From Nocardioides sp. Soil774 (lineage in GTDB: Bacteria; Actinomycetota; Actinomycetes; Propionibacteriales; Nocardioidaceae), in assembly GCF_001428125.1 (NCBI RefSeq), contig NZ_LMSM01000006.1, positions 546,270 to 610,269 of the forward strand: a stretch of 64,000 nucleotides of DNA, in the 5' to 3' direction. A program made the position numbers and the translations under genes. Positions 28,462 through 38,114 of the stretch are shown piece after piece (the stretch's first letter is position 1; every line of letters begins with the position of its first letter). Below the pieces are notes generated by a model, which was not told where the DNA came from, made no database searches, and was given only the letters and a program-made list of their open reading frames with translations.

Positions 28462-31400
28462 TCAGCGCCGGGCGCGGACCGTCACCTTCGCCGAGGAGGG
28501 AGCGACCGCGTCGGAGCCGGCGTACGACACCGCCAGCACGTGCTTGCCCGCGGAGAAGGACAGCCGGAGCACCGCCCTGCCGTCGGAGAGCCGCAGCCGA
28601 CGCACGACCTTGCCGTCGACCCGCACGACCACCCGACCGGTCGCGCCGACCGACGCCGGGACGGAGGCCACCTTCACCACGACCTTGGTCCTCGCGCCGG
28701 CGTCCGGCGTCCGGTCCATCACGACCTTCACCCGCGACGGCGCCTTGACCACCGGGGTGGTGGGCGCGGGGCCGGGAGGCCAGGCGGCCGCGATCGCGAG
28801 CGACTGCACCGAGGAGGTGTTGCCCGCGACGTCGCTCGCCCGCACGTCGATGGCGTGGGCGGCTCCGTCGAGCTGCACCGGCGCGGTCCAGGCGAGCCAC
28901 GGGCCCCCGTCGAGACGGTAGTCCCGCACCGCCACGCCCGACGCGTCGTCGGTGGCGGTGACCGTCAGCACCCGGTCGGCCGAGACGGAGCCCGCGGCGA
29001 CCGGCGGGGTGTCGTCCACCTTCACCGAGCGCGTCCAGACCTCGCTCCACATCCCGTTGGCCGAGCGCGAGCGCCAGGCGACGTCGTAGGAGCCCGCCGG
29101 CAGGTCGACCGGACCCGCGTACGCCGTCCACGCGCCGTCGCCGAGCCGGACCTGCTTCACCGACGAGCCGCCGGTCAGCGTGAGCGTGGCGTCCGCGCCG
29201 AACCAGCCGGAGTCGCCGGCGTCGGACACCGATGCCGTGACCACGCCGTCGGAGTAGGCCAGCGGGTCGACCGACGACAGCGTCGGCACCACCTTCTGGA
29301 TCAGCCCGTCGGCGCCGAAGGTGAGCCGGTCGATCGTGGTCTCCCGGTGCGTGCCGTCACCACCGGCCGAGGCGAATGTGGGGATGGCGAAGCGGTGGTA
29401 GGCGATGTACCACTCGTCGGTGCCGGGCACCTGGACGATCGAGCTGTGGCCCGTGGCGAGGATGCCCTGCGAGACGTCCTTCTCCAGGATCACGCCGCGG
29501 TAGGTCCACGGTCCGGTCGGCGACGTCGAGGTGGCGTAGCCGACGCGGTAGTTGGGCGAACCGGTGTCGTCGATCGCGTAGGTGAGGTGGTAGGTCCCGT
29601 CGCGGTAGTTCATGAACGAGCCCTCGCGGAAGTCGGTCAAGCCGGTCATCCGCGCGATCGTGCCGGGCTTGAGCGACACCATGTCGTCGGCGAGCTCCGC
29701 CATGACAGGGGAGCCGTTGCCCCAGTAGAGGTAGTACTTCCCCGACACCGGGTCGTGGAAGGCGGCCGGGTCGATGGCCTGCCCGGAGGTGACTGCCTCG
29801 TTGTTGAGGATCATCGCCTGCGGCTGCGCCGTGAACGGGCCCGTCGGGCTGTCCGCGACAGCGACGCCGATCGTCTTGCGGTTGAGCGCGGCGTTGTGGC
29901 CGGAGAAGTAGAAGTAGTACTTCCCACCACGCTCGATGATCGTCGGTGCCCACGCGTTGCCGCTCGCCCACGGGACGTCGCCGTTCGGGCCGTCGAGGGT
30001 CAGGATCGGCTCCTCCGAGCGGGTCCAGTGCGCCAGGTCCGGCGAGCTCCAGACGTAGAAGTCCTTGCCGCCCCAGCCGGGCGTGCCGTCGGTGGTCGCG
30101 TAGATGTAGTAGGTGCCGTCGAAGACCGCGATGTTGGGGTCGGCGTAGAGCCCCGGCAGCACCGGCGAGCGCATCTCGACGGCCTTCACGGTCCACACCC
30201 GGCTGTCCGCACCGTTGGTGACGGTGAGCGCGACCGGCGAGCTGTAGTCGGCCGGCCCGTCCGGCGAGGCGGTCGCGCCCGCCACGACGGCGTACGTCGG
30301 GTCGAGGGCGGTCAGGTCGGTCCCGGGCTGCACCGGCAGCGTGATCTTCCCGGCCGCGGCGTCGATGATCGCCGGCACCTCGAGGGAGTCGAGCTGCACG
30401 TCCAGCACGTCGGTCGGCGCGGCCGCCAGCTCGGCGACCTCCGCGCCCGAGAGGGCACGCGACCAGAGACGGAAGTCACGCACCTTGCCGCGCAGCCGGT
30501 TGTCACCGGCGTACGCCGAGCGCCCGATGTAGTTGGCGGTGGTCACGCCGTCGCCGATGTCGCCCGGCCTGATGGAGACGTTGGCGTTGCGGGCGACCTG
30601 GCGGCCGTCGAGGTAGAGCGTCGAGACGCCGCCGCCGAGGGTGTAGGTCAGCGTCTTCCACGCACCGCGCTGGAGCGCGGAGCCGGACGTCATGCCCTGC
30701 TCGGTCGTCCAGTTCCCCGACGCGATCGCGGCGCGGTAGGTGCTGTTGCCGGTCGTGAAGAGGTAGCCCTTGCCGACGCCGTCGGTGCCGGTGTTGCCGA
30801 GGTTCCACACGAAGTAGTTGCCCGACTGCGCCGGGTCGACCCACACCTCGGCCGAGACCGTGATGGCGTCGAGGCCGCTCATCATGTTGTCCGGCAGCCT
30901 CACGTGGCCGGTCGAGCCGCCGAGGGTCAGCGCGCCGTCGGCGAAGGTGGCGTCACCGGTGACGGTGCCGTCGTAGCCGTGGCCGCTCACGTCCGCGGCG
31001 TCGCCGGTCAGCGGGAGGTGCGCGACCAGCCCGTCCGCGTCGCTCTGCACAGGCGGCGGCGGGGGCGGCAGGTCGGCGCGCAGCGCGTCGAGCTCGGCCT
31101 GGGTCACCGGCAGCACCGTGCCGTGGCGCGGGCTGGCGGGCAGCTTGTAGTCGGCCGGCACCTTCCAGTCGGGCGCCTCGAGGTCGTCGGTGGTCAGCGG
31201 GATGTAGCCGCGGCCGCCGTACTCGTCGACGAACAGGTAGTACTGCTTGCCCGAGGTGTCGCCCGGGTTGCGCTTGAAGACCGTCGGGCCCTCGACCGCC
31301 GAGGTGCCGGCGTCGCGACCGATGCAGCCGTCCTGGAAGGCCCACGCCTTCGCGCCCACGAGGTCCGGCTCGGTCAGCGAGTCGTTCTTCTCCTGGATGA

Positions 31401-33339
31401 TGTCGGAGCAGCCGGTGGTGCCGGCGCCCTCGTCCTTGGTGAAACGGTAGTAGCTGCCGCCCTCCTTGATCACCGTCGAGTCGATGCGCGAGGACCCGAT
31501 GTCCTGCCAGGTCCTGGCCGGGCTGAAGGTCACGAAGTCGCGGGTCGTGGCGTAGAGCATCCGGTTGTAGGTGCCGCCGGTGTGGCCCGGGTCGTCCTCG
31601 GCGTAGAGCTTCGAGGCCCAGAAGACGACGTACTGCTGGAGGTCGGTGTCCCAGTAGGCCTCCGGCGCCCAGGTGTTGCCCGCGGTCGGCGGGGACACCC
31701 GCACGTGGCGCTGCTCCGACCAGCTCTTCAGGTCGGTCGACTCCCAGATCTCGAGGTAGCGGCTGCCCTGGCGCTGCGCGCGGTCCCAGTCGCCGTTGCG
31801 GCCGATCGAGAGGTCGGTGGCGATGAGGAAGAAGCGGTCGCCCTCGGGGGAGCGGATGAGGAACGGGTCGCGCAGGCCCATCTCGCCGTACGTCGACTCG
31901 AGCACCGGCTGGCCGCCGTTGAGCTCGTCCCACTTGAGCGCGTTGTTGCCGCGGCTGGCCGCGAAGTAGATCTTCTCCCCGGCGATCGAGTTGCCGGTGA
32001 AGTAGCTGAAGGCATAGCCGGCGTACGGCGCCGGGGCCGGGAGCTCGCGCACTGTAAGGGGGATCGACCGGAGCGCCGTGGCCGAGCCCACGGTGACCGT
32101 CGCGGTCAGGGTGACGGCGGCGTCGCCGGTGCCGTGGGCGGGCCGCTGCACGATGCCGTCGGGAGCGACGACCGCCGGGGCCGATGACGCCCAGGTGATG
32201 GTCGAGCCCATGGTGCCCTCCGCAGGCAGGGTGAGGTGGCCCCGCACGTCGTCGGGGTGCACGAGCTCGATGGCGGCGGCGGCCGCGTCGGCCTTGGCCT
32301 GGTCGCTCTCGTCGGGCAGCACCGTGGCGTCGAAGGTCTTCGTGGCGGTGCCGGAACCCCGGGTCAGGGTCGCCGTGAGCGTGACGACCGCCGGGTCCTG
32401 GCCGGCGCCGGGCCGGGTGACGCCGCCGCCGGCGGTGATGACCGCCGGGTCGCTGGAGGCCCACGCGATGCTCGAGCCGAACTGACCGGTGGCGGGCAGG
32501 GTGAGGTCGGCGGTGACGCCGGACAGGTCGCCGAGCGACAGGGCAGCGGTGTCGGAGGCGAGCCGGTTGTCGTCGGTGAGCGAGATCGCCGAGACCTCGG
32601 CCGGGCTGAGGGCCCGGTCGTAGACGCGGAAGTTGCGGAGCTTCCCCTTGAGCGTGTTGTCGGTGGCGTAGTTGGACTCGCCGAGGACGTTGTTGGTGGT
32701 GGTGCCGTTGCCGATGGCGCTGGGCAGCACGGTGACGCCGGTGTTCTGCCCGACCTGCACCCCGTCCTCGTAGAGGGTGCCGGTGGTGCCGGCCTGCGTG
32801 TAGGTGACCGTCTTCCACACACCGCGCGCCAGGTTGCCACCGGAGCTGCGCGCGGTGACCTTCTCGCCCGACCAGTTGGTGGTGGTCGTGGCCGCGCGGA
32901 AGGCGTTGCCGCTGGCCATCAGGTAGCCCGTCCCGGAGCCGGAGGACGCGGTGTTGCCGAGACCCCAGATGAAGTAGGGGGTGGCCTGGGAGGGCTCGAT
33001 GTAGACGTCGGTCGAGATCGTGATCGCGCTCAGCCCGGCCATCAGGTCGTTCGGCAGCTTGACGTGGTCGTCGACGCCGTCGAGCACGAGCCCGCTCGAC
33101 CCGGTCCACGTGCCACCCCCGCTCAGCGTCCCGTCGCGCCCGTTGCCCGAGGAGTCGGTGACGGTCGTCCCGGACGTCTGGGTGAGGTCGTAGCGCAGGA
33201 GCAGGCCGTCGGTGACGTCCGCGGCCGCCGCGGGGGCGGCCGGCAGGGCGAGCAGCAGCCCGGCCAGAATGGCGAGCACGGTGGAGACGGCGGACACCCG
33301 GCGCGCGGGTGGGGCGAGGTGGCGATCAACGGCAGGCAT
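28462..33339 (-). CDS. Secreted bimodular GH43 arabinan-degrading enzyme with LamG and Ig-like domains
   Basis: 1625-residue secreted protein with a signal peptide ending near residue 40 (PAAPAAAA). Order: LamG/concanavalin-like domain (about 45-255), two bacterial Ig-like repeats (270-430), GH43 propeller (435-765), a second LamG (775-985), a short Ig-like segment, a second GH43 propeller (1060-1385), then Ig-like repeats. GH43 residues are present in both modules: D491 (LRDPFLIR) and E683 (AVEGPTVFK) in the first; D1067 (YADPNI), D1190 (AIDPAAF) and E1239 (REGSFMNY) in the second. The two GH43 domains differ, so they probably act on different arabinan linkages. The ATG at 33339 has AAGAGGA upstream and a LacI-type operator 17 bases further. 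No LPXTG or SLH anchor is seen, so the enzyme should be released. Confidence 0.88.
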   Translation of the reverse strand: MPAVDRHLAPPARRVSAVSTVLAILAGLLLALPAAPAAAADVTDGLLLRYDLTQTSGTTVTDSSGNGRDGTLSGGGTWTGSSGLVLDGVDDHVKLPNDLMAGLSAITISTDVYIEPSQATPYFIWGLGNTASSGSGTGYLMASGNAFRAATTTTNWSGEKVTARSSGGNLARGVWKTVTYTQAGTTGTLYEDGVQVGQNTGVTVLPSAIGNGTTTNNVLGESNYATDNTLKGKLRNFRVYDRALSPAEVSAISLTDDNRLASDTAALSLGDLSGVTADLTLPATGQFGSSIAWASSDPAVITAGGGVTRPGAGQDPAVVTLTATLTRGSGTATKTFDATVLPDESDQAKADAAAAAIELVHPDDVRGHLTLPAEGTMGSTITWASSAPAVVAPDGIVQRPAHGTGDAAVTLTATVTVGSATALRSIPLTVRELPAPAPYAGYAFSYFTGNSIAGEKIYFAASRGNNALKWDELNGGQPVLESTYGEMGLRDPFLIRSPEGDRFFLIATDLSIGRNGDWDRAQRQGSRYLEIWESTDLKSWSEQRHVRVSPPTAGNTWAPEAYWDTDLQQYVVFWASKLYAEDDPGHTGGTYNRMLYATTRDFVTFSPARTWQDIGSSRIDSTVIKEGGSYYRFTKDEGAGTTGCSDIIQEKNDSLTEPDLVGAKAWAFQDGCIGRDAGTSAVEGPTVFKRNPGDTSGKQYYLFVDEYGGRGYIPLTTDDLEAPDWKVPADYKLPASPRHGTVLPVTQAELDALRADLPPPPPPVQSDADGLVAHLPLTGDAADVSGHGYDGTVTGDATFADGALTLGGSTGHVRLPDNMMSGLDAITVSAEVWVDPAQSGNYFVWNLGNTGTDGVGKGYLFTTGNSTYRAAIASGNWTTEQGMTSGSALQRGAWKTLTYTLGGGVSTLYLDGRQVARNANVSIRPGDIGDGVTTANYIGRSAYAGDNRLRGKVRDFRLWSRALSGAEVAELAAAPTDVLDVQLDSLEVPAIIDAAAGKITLPVQPGTDLTALDPTYAVVAGATASPDGPADYSSPVALTVTNGADSRVWTVKAVEMRSPVLPGLYADPNIAVFDGTYYIYATTDGTPGWGGKDFYVWSSPDLAHWTRSEEPILTLDGPNGDVPWASGNAWAPTIIERGGKYYFYFSGHNAALNRKTIGVAVADSPTGPFTAQPQAMILNNEAVTSGQAIDPAAFHDPVSGKYYLYWGNGSPVMAELADDMVSLKPGTIARMTGLTDFREGSFMNYRDGTYHLTYAIDDTGSPNYRVGYATSTSPTGPWTYRGVILEKDVSQGILATGHSSIVQVPGTDEWYIAYHRFAIPTFASAGGDGTHRETTIDRLTFGADGLIQKVVPTLSSVDPLAYSDGVVTASVSDAGDSGWFGADATLTLTGGSSVKQVRLGDGAWTAYAGPVDLPAGSYDVAWRSRSANGMWSEVWTRSVKVDDTPPVAAGSVSADRVLTVTATDDASGVAVRDYRLDGGPWLAWTAPVQLDGAAHAIDVRASDVAGNTSSVQSLAIAAAWPPGPAPTTPVVKAPSRVKVVMDRTPDAGARTKVVVKVASVPASVGATGRVVVRVDGKVVRRLRLSDGRAVLRLSFSAGKHVLAVSYAGSDAVAPSSAKVTVRARR

Positions 33340-33355
33340 GGGGTCCTCTTCGGCA

Positions 33356-33369
33356 TGTGAGCGTTAACA
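33356..33369. promoter_or_regulatory. LacI-type operator in front of the GH43-GH43 gene
   Basis: TGTGAGCGTTAACA, a near-palindrome matching the operator pattern of the arabinose operon. It lies 17 bases upstream of the minus-strand start codon, so bound repressor would block initiation or elongation. Its centre is 89 bases from the next operator, which serves the divergent gene. Confidence 0.68.
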
Positions 33370-33431
33370 GTTGCAGTGTGACCACGGTCACCGAGATCCG
33401 TCAACGACTGGCGTCAATCGCGAGACGGCTC

Positions 33432-33460
33432 TTGACGCACGTCGTGTTAGCGTTAACACT
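33432..33460 (+). promoter_or_regulatory. Promoter of the GH51 gene
   Basis: TTGACG at 33432-33437, 17 bases, AACACT at 33455-33460, with a LacI-type operator beginning exactly 7 bases after the -35. The arrangement is the same as in the arabinose operon promoter at 11155. Confidence 0.55.
33445..33458. promoter_or_regulatory. LacI-type operator in front of the GH51 gene
   Basis: TGTTAGCGTTAACA, the most symmetric of the four operator copies, overlaps the -10 of the GH51 promoter. It differs from the arabinose operon copy at 11168 by only two bases, both in the right half-site. Confidence 0.72.
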
Positions 33461-33514
33461 GCGGTTGTGGTGCCCGTCACATCCGAGTGACAGCCCTGGA
33501 CCTCGAGGACTCGC

Positions 33515-36500
33515 ATGTTGTTCCCCCAGCGCCTGGCCGCAGCCTCCACCGCGGCCGCCCTGCTCGCCGCCGGACTGGCAGCCACGACCGCCGCGACGGC
33601 ACCGGCGTCGGCCGCCGTCGGCGACGTCACCTGGACCGACACCTTCGACGGCTCGTCGCTCGACGCGCGCTGGGACGTGGTCAACCCCGACCCCGCCCAC
33701 CTCGCGGTCGCGGGCGGCGCGCTGCGCCTCGCCGGGCAGCCCGGCGACACCTACCAGACCAACAACACGGCGAAGAACGTCGTCGTGCTCGACGTGCCCG
33801 CGGGCGACTTCACCGCCACCGCCGACCTGTCGGCCTCGGTCGCGAAGGTCTACCAGGGCGCCGGCCTCATCGCCTGGCAGGACATGGACAACTACGTCCG
33901 CTCCGGCCTCACCTTCGTCGGCTCGCTGTCACCGTCGGGCACCGCGATCGAGACCGACCTCGAGACCGGCGGCTCCTTCAGCGCGGTCTCCTTCGCCGAC
34001 CGCCCGGCGTCGAGCGCCGAGCGGCTGCGGCTGCAGCGCGTCGGCGACACCCTGACCTCGAGCTTCTGGGACGGCAGCGCCTGGGTCACCGCGGCGACCA
34101 CGCCGGTCGGCTTCGACACCACCCAGGTCGGCCTCTACGCCCTCGCCGCGCAGGACGGCACCGTCCTCGACGCGGCCTTCGACTCCTTCACCATCGAGCA
34201 CGCGCCCGGCGCCGACGTCACGCCGTCCGGCCCGTTCGTGCTGCAGGCCGACGGCGACCTGCCCTACCTCGTCGCCGACGGCAGCGTGCTGCGCCTGAGC
34301 GCCGACCAGCCGACCGCGAGCCTGCGCCTGCGCGCGAGCGACGCCGGCGACGGTGCCGTCACGCTGGCCACGGACGCCGGTCCGCTCGTCCTGGTCGACG
34401 GCGCCCTCGAGGTCGGCGCGGTGGGTGACGACCCCACGCCGCTGCGCCTCACCGACGCCGGGGGCGGCACGGTCGTGCTGCGCGACGCGGCCGACCCGTC
34501 GTCGTACGTCGTGCTGGGCGAGGGCGACGCGCTGGTCACCGGCGCCGAGGCCGACGCCGTCCGCTTCGTGCTGTCGCAGGTCGACGACGGCACCTCCACG
34601 CTCACCATCGACGGTGACGGCACGGGCGCGTCGATCAACGACGACATGTTCGGCATCTTCTACGAGGACATCAACTACGCCGCGGACGGCGGGCTCTACG
34701 CCGAGCTCGTGCGCAACCGGTCCTTCGAGTTCAACACCTCCGACAACTCGTCCTTCACCGGGATGACGGCCTGGCAGGTGCTCGACCGCAGTGGCGCCGG
34801 CACCACCGCGACCGTCGTCGACGACGCCACCCGGCTCAACGCGATGAACCGCAACCACCTGCGCCTGACCGCGGCCGCGGCCGGCGACGGCGTGCGCAAC
34901 ATCGGCTACAACAACGGCTTCGCCGTCAAGGCCGGAGCGACGTACGACGGCTACCTCTGGGCGCGCAGCACCACCGCGCAGCCGCTGGCCGTCCGCGTCG
35001 AGAACGCCGCCGGCGACGCCACGCTCGCCTCTGCCACGGTCGCGCTCGACGGCAGCGACACGTGGAAGAAGTACCCCTTCACGCTGACCGCCTCGACCAC
35101 CTCCGACGCCGGGCGCCTCGCCGTGCTGGCGGGCGCGCCGTCGGTCGTCGGGCTCGACATGGTCTCGGTGATGCCGAGCGACCGCTGGGTCGGCCCGGTC
35201 AACGGCAAGTCCGTCCTCCGCAAGGACCTCGCCGAGAAGATCGAGGCGATGAACCCCGGCTTCCTCAGGTTCCCCGGCGGCTGCGTCACCAACGTCGGCA
35301 CCTTCCGCACCTACGAGGAGAGCGGCTACACCGACCGGCGCCGCACCTACCAGTGGAAGGAGACCATCGGCCCGGTCGAGGAGCGCCCGACCAACTGGAA
35401 CTTCTGGGGCTACAACCAGTCCTACGGCATCGGCTACCTGGAATACCTCGAGCTCGCCGAGGACCTCGGCGCCGAGCCGCTGCCGGTCGTCTCCGTCGGC
35501 GCCAACGGCTGCGGCGGTGCGGGCATCCCCGAGATGCACGACCCCGACCTGATCGCCCGCTGGGTCGACGACACGGTCGACCTCATCGAGTTCGCCAACG
35601 GCGACGTGACCACGGAGTGGGGCGCGAAGCGCGCGGCCCTCGGCCACCCGGAGCCCTTCGGCCTCGACATGATCGGCCTGGGCAACGAGGAGAACACCAC
35701 GACGTTCGAGCAGAACTTCCCCGAGTTCCGCGACGCGATCGAGGCGCGCTACCCCGACATCAAGATCATCTCCAACTCCGGTCCGGACTCCTCCGGCGCC
35801 CGCTTCGACACCCTGTGGGACTTCAACCGCGCGCAGCACGTCGACCTCGTCGACGAGCACTACTACCGCGACCCGCAGTGGTTCCTGGAGAACAACGCCC
35901 GCTACGACTCCTACGACCGCGACGACCCGAAGGTGTTCCTCGGTGAGTACGCCTCGCGCGGCAACACGCTCTACAACGCGCTGTCCGAGGCCTCCTACAT
36001 GACCGCGCTGCAGCGCAACGCCGACGTCGTGCGCCTGGCGTCCTACGCGCCCCTGCTCGCCAACGAGTCGCACGTGCAGTGGAACCCCGACGCGATCTGG
36101 TTCGACAACGACGAGTCGTGGGAGACGCCCAACTGGGAGGTGCAGAAGCTCTTCGGCAACAACGTCGGCGACGAGGTCGTGCCGAGCACGTACGACGCCC
36201 CTGCCGACGCGGCGCAGCCCATCACCGGCGGCGTCTTCCTCTCCACGTGGGCGACGGCCGCGAACTACGACAACGTGACGGTCACGTCCAACGACACGGG
36301 CGCCACCCTGTTCTCCGACGCCTTCGCCGACGCGAGCCAGTGGTCGCCGCAGGCGGGCACCTGGGGCCTCAGCAACGGCGCGTACCGCCAGTCGAGCACG
36401 TCGGTCACCGACGCCCGCAGCATCCCGACGGGCGCCTACGACAAGGACTGGAGCAACTACACGCTCGAGCTCGACGCCACCAAGACCGCCGGCTCCGAGG

Positions 36501-38113
36501 GCTTCCTCGTCGGCTTCGGCGCCACCGGCGCCAACGACTTCTACTGGTGGAACCTCGGCGGCTGGAACAACAGCCGCTCGGTGCTGCAGCGCGCCACCGG
36601 GGGCGCGGCCAGCGAGGTCAAGGCGCTCGAGGGCCGCAGCGTCACCACCGGCCGGGCCTACCACCTGAAGATCGTCGTCGAGGGCACGCACATCGAGCTC
36701 TACCTCGACGGTGAGCTGCAGATGGACTACGACCAGCCTGCCCCACCGGCCAGGCTCTACCAGGTCGTCACCCGCGACGACCGCACCGGCGACCTCGTGG
36801 CCAAGGTGGTCAACACCTCGACCAGCCCGGCCCGCACGCAGGTCGAGGTCTCCGACGCCGGCGTCGAGGACACCGCCACCGTCACCACCCTGAGCGGTGC
36901 GCCCGGCGCGACCAACACGAAGGCTGCGCCCAACGCGATCAAGCCGCGGGTGCGCCAGGTCGACGGCATCGGCAGCTCGTTCACCTACGAGTTCCCGGCC
37001 TCGTCGGTGACCTTCATCCGGATGCACACCGCCGACGCGGTCGCACCGGTGGTCGACGACCTCTCGGTGGCCGGCACGGGCGTCAACGGCTGGTACGCCG
37101 ACCCCGCCACCGTGCGGGTCAGCGCCTCCGACGACCGCGCCGTCGAGCGGCTCGAGGTCTCCGTCGACGACGCCGCCTGGACCACCCTGCCCGGCGACAG
37201 CGGCGAGGTGCGCGTGGCCGGCGACGGCGTCCACACCGTCGAGGTCCGCGCCGTCGACAGGGCCGGCAACGTCGGTGAGGTCCGGCCGCTGACCGTCGGC
37301 ATCGACGCCACGGCGCCGGTGACCCGGGCGAGCCTGGAGGGCCGCTCGGTCACCCTGGCCTCGGCCGACGCCGGCGCGGGCGTCGACCGGGTGGACTACC
37401 GGCTCGGCGACGGCCCCTGGACGGCGTACGCCGCCCCGGTGCAGGTGGGCGACGCGGCCACCACCGTCGGCTTCCGAGCCGTCGACCGCCTCGGCAACAC
37501 CGAGGAGGCCGGGGTGCTACAGGTGCCCGCCGCCGGCGCGCGGCTCGCCGCCACCGCCACCGCGGCGGTCGTGCTCCGCGACGAGGTCGCTCTCGGACGC
37601 ACGGCACGCATCGCGGTGACCGTCACCGGCGACGGCACCACGCCCACCGGCACGGTCACCGTCACCGGGCCCTCCGGCGCCCTCGCCACCGCGACCCTCG
37701 TCGCGGGCCGCGCGGTCCTGGGCGTCGACACCGAGGACCTCGGGGTGGGCACGCACCAGCTCACCGTCCGCTACTCCGGCGACGCGGCCAGAGCCCCGTC
37801 GCAGGACGCCGTCAGCCTCGCGGTGGTCAAGGCGCGCTCCCGGACCACGGTCTCGGTCCGCAAGTCCGTCGCGCTCGTGGAGGTCGAGGCGCTCGTGGAC
37901 CCGTCGGGCCGGGTGCGGATCACGGTCCGCACCGCCGGCGAGAAGGCCCGCACGAGGACCGTCTCCCTGCACGACGGGCGCGCGCGCCTCGCCCTGCGTG
38001 ACCTCGCGCCGGGGCGCCACCGCATCACCGCGACGTACGCCGGCTCGCCGGACGTCGCGCGCTCCTCGGACACCGTCGTCCTCCGCGTCACCCGCAACGA
38101 AGGGAACAACTGA
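33515..38113 (+). CDS. Secreted multidomain GH51-type alpha-L-arabinofuranosidase
   Basis: 1532-residue secreted enzyme that should release arabinofuranose from arabinan side chains. A signal peptide (cleavage near APASAA, about 34) is followed by a concanavalin-like domain (36-212), a beta-rich linker domain (230-355) and the GH51 catalytic region (from about 358). The probable acid/base is E725 (GLGNEEN) and the nucleophile E811 (LGEYASRG). Inside the C-terminal part of the arabinofuranosidase fold a second concanavalin-like module is inserted (about 930-1075). After the beta-sandwich end (1084-1175) come several Ig-like repeats with SVDDAAW and VTVTG patterns. Most GH51 enzymes are intracellular and near 500 residues, so this is three times normal length. 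It is 1 base away from the start of a coupled GH43 gene. Confidence 0.87.
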   Translation: MLFPQRLAAASTAAALLAAGLAATTAATAPASAAVGDVTWTDTFDGSSLDARWDVVNPDPAHLAVAGGALRLAGQPGDTYQTNNTAKNVVVLDVPAGDFTATADLSASVAKVYQGAGLIAWQDMDNYVRSGLTFVGSLSPSGTAIETDLETGGSFSAVSFADRPASSAERLRLQRVGDTLTSSFWDGSAWVTAATTPVGFDTTQVGLYALAAQDGTVLDAAFDSFTIEHAPGADVTPSGPFVLQADGDLPYLVADGSVLRLSADQPTASLRLRASDAGDGAVTLATDAGPLVLVDGALEVGAVGDDPTPLRLTDAGGGTVVLRDAADPSSYVVLGEGDALVTGAEADAVRFVLSQVDDGTSTLTIDGDGTGASINDDMFGIFYEDINYAADGGLYAELVRNRSFEFNTSDNSSFTGMTAWQVLDRSGAGTTATVVDDATRLNAMNRNHLRLTAAAAGDGVRNIGYNNGFAVKAGATYDGYLWARSTTAQPLAVRVENAAGDATLASATVALDGSDTWKKYPFTLTASTTSDAGRLAVLAGAPSVVGLDMVSVMPSDRWVGPVNGKSVLRKDLAEKIEAMNPGFLRFPGGCVTNVGTFRTYEESGYTDRRRTYQWKETIGPVEERPTNWNFWGYNQSYGIGYLEYLELAEDLGAEPLPVVSVGANGCGGAGIPEMHDPDLIARWVDDTVDLIEFANGDVTTEWGAKRAALGHPEPFGLDMIGLGNEENTTTFEQNFPEFRDAIEARYPDIKIISNSGPDSSGARFDTLWDFNRAQHVDLVDEHYYRDPQWFLENNARYDSYDRDDPKVFLGEYASRGNTLYNALSEASYMTALQRNADVVRLASYAPLLANESHVQWNPDAIWFDNDESWETPNWEVQKLFGNNVGDEVVPSTYDAPADAAQPITGGVFLSTWATAANYDNVTVTSNDTGATLFSDAFADASQWSPQAGTWGLSNGAYRQSSTSVTDARSIPTGAYDKDWSNYTLELDATKTAGSEGFLVGFGATGANDFYWWNLGGWNNSRSVLQRATGGAASEVKALEGRSVTTGRAYHLKIVVEGTHIELYLDGELQMDYDQPAPPARLYQVVTRDDRTGDLVAKVVNTSTSPARTQVEVSDAGVEDTATVTTLSGAPGATNTKAAPNAIKPRVRQVDGIGSSFTYEFPASSVTFIRMHTADAVAPVVDDLSVAGTGVNGWYADPATVRVSASDDRAVERLEVSVDDAAWTTLPGDSGEVRVAGDGVHTVEVRAVDRAGNVGEVRPLTVGIDATAPVTRASLEGRSVTLASADAGAGVDRVDYRLGDGPWTAYAAPVQVGDAATTVGFRAVDRLGNTEEAGVLQVPAAGARLAATATAAVVLRDEVALGRTARIAVTVTGDGTTPTGTVTVTGPSGALATATLVAGRAVLGVDTEDLGVGTHQLTVRYSGDAARAPSQDAVSLAVVKARSRTTVSVRKSVALVEVEALVDPSGRVRITVRTAGEKARTRTVSLHDGRARLALRDLAPGRHRITATYAGSPDVARSSDTVVLRVTRNEGNN

Positions 38114-38114
38114 C

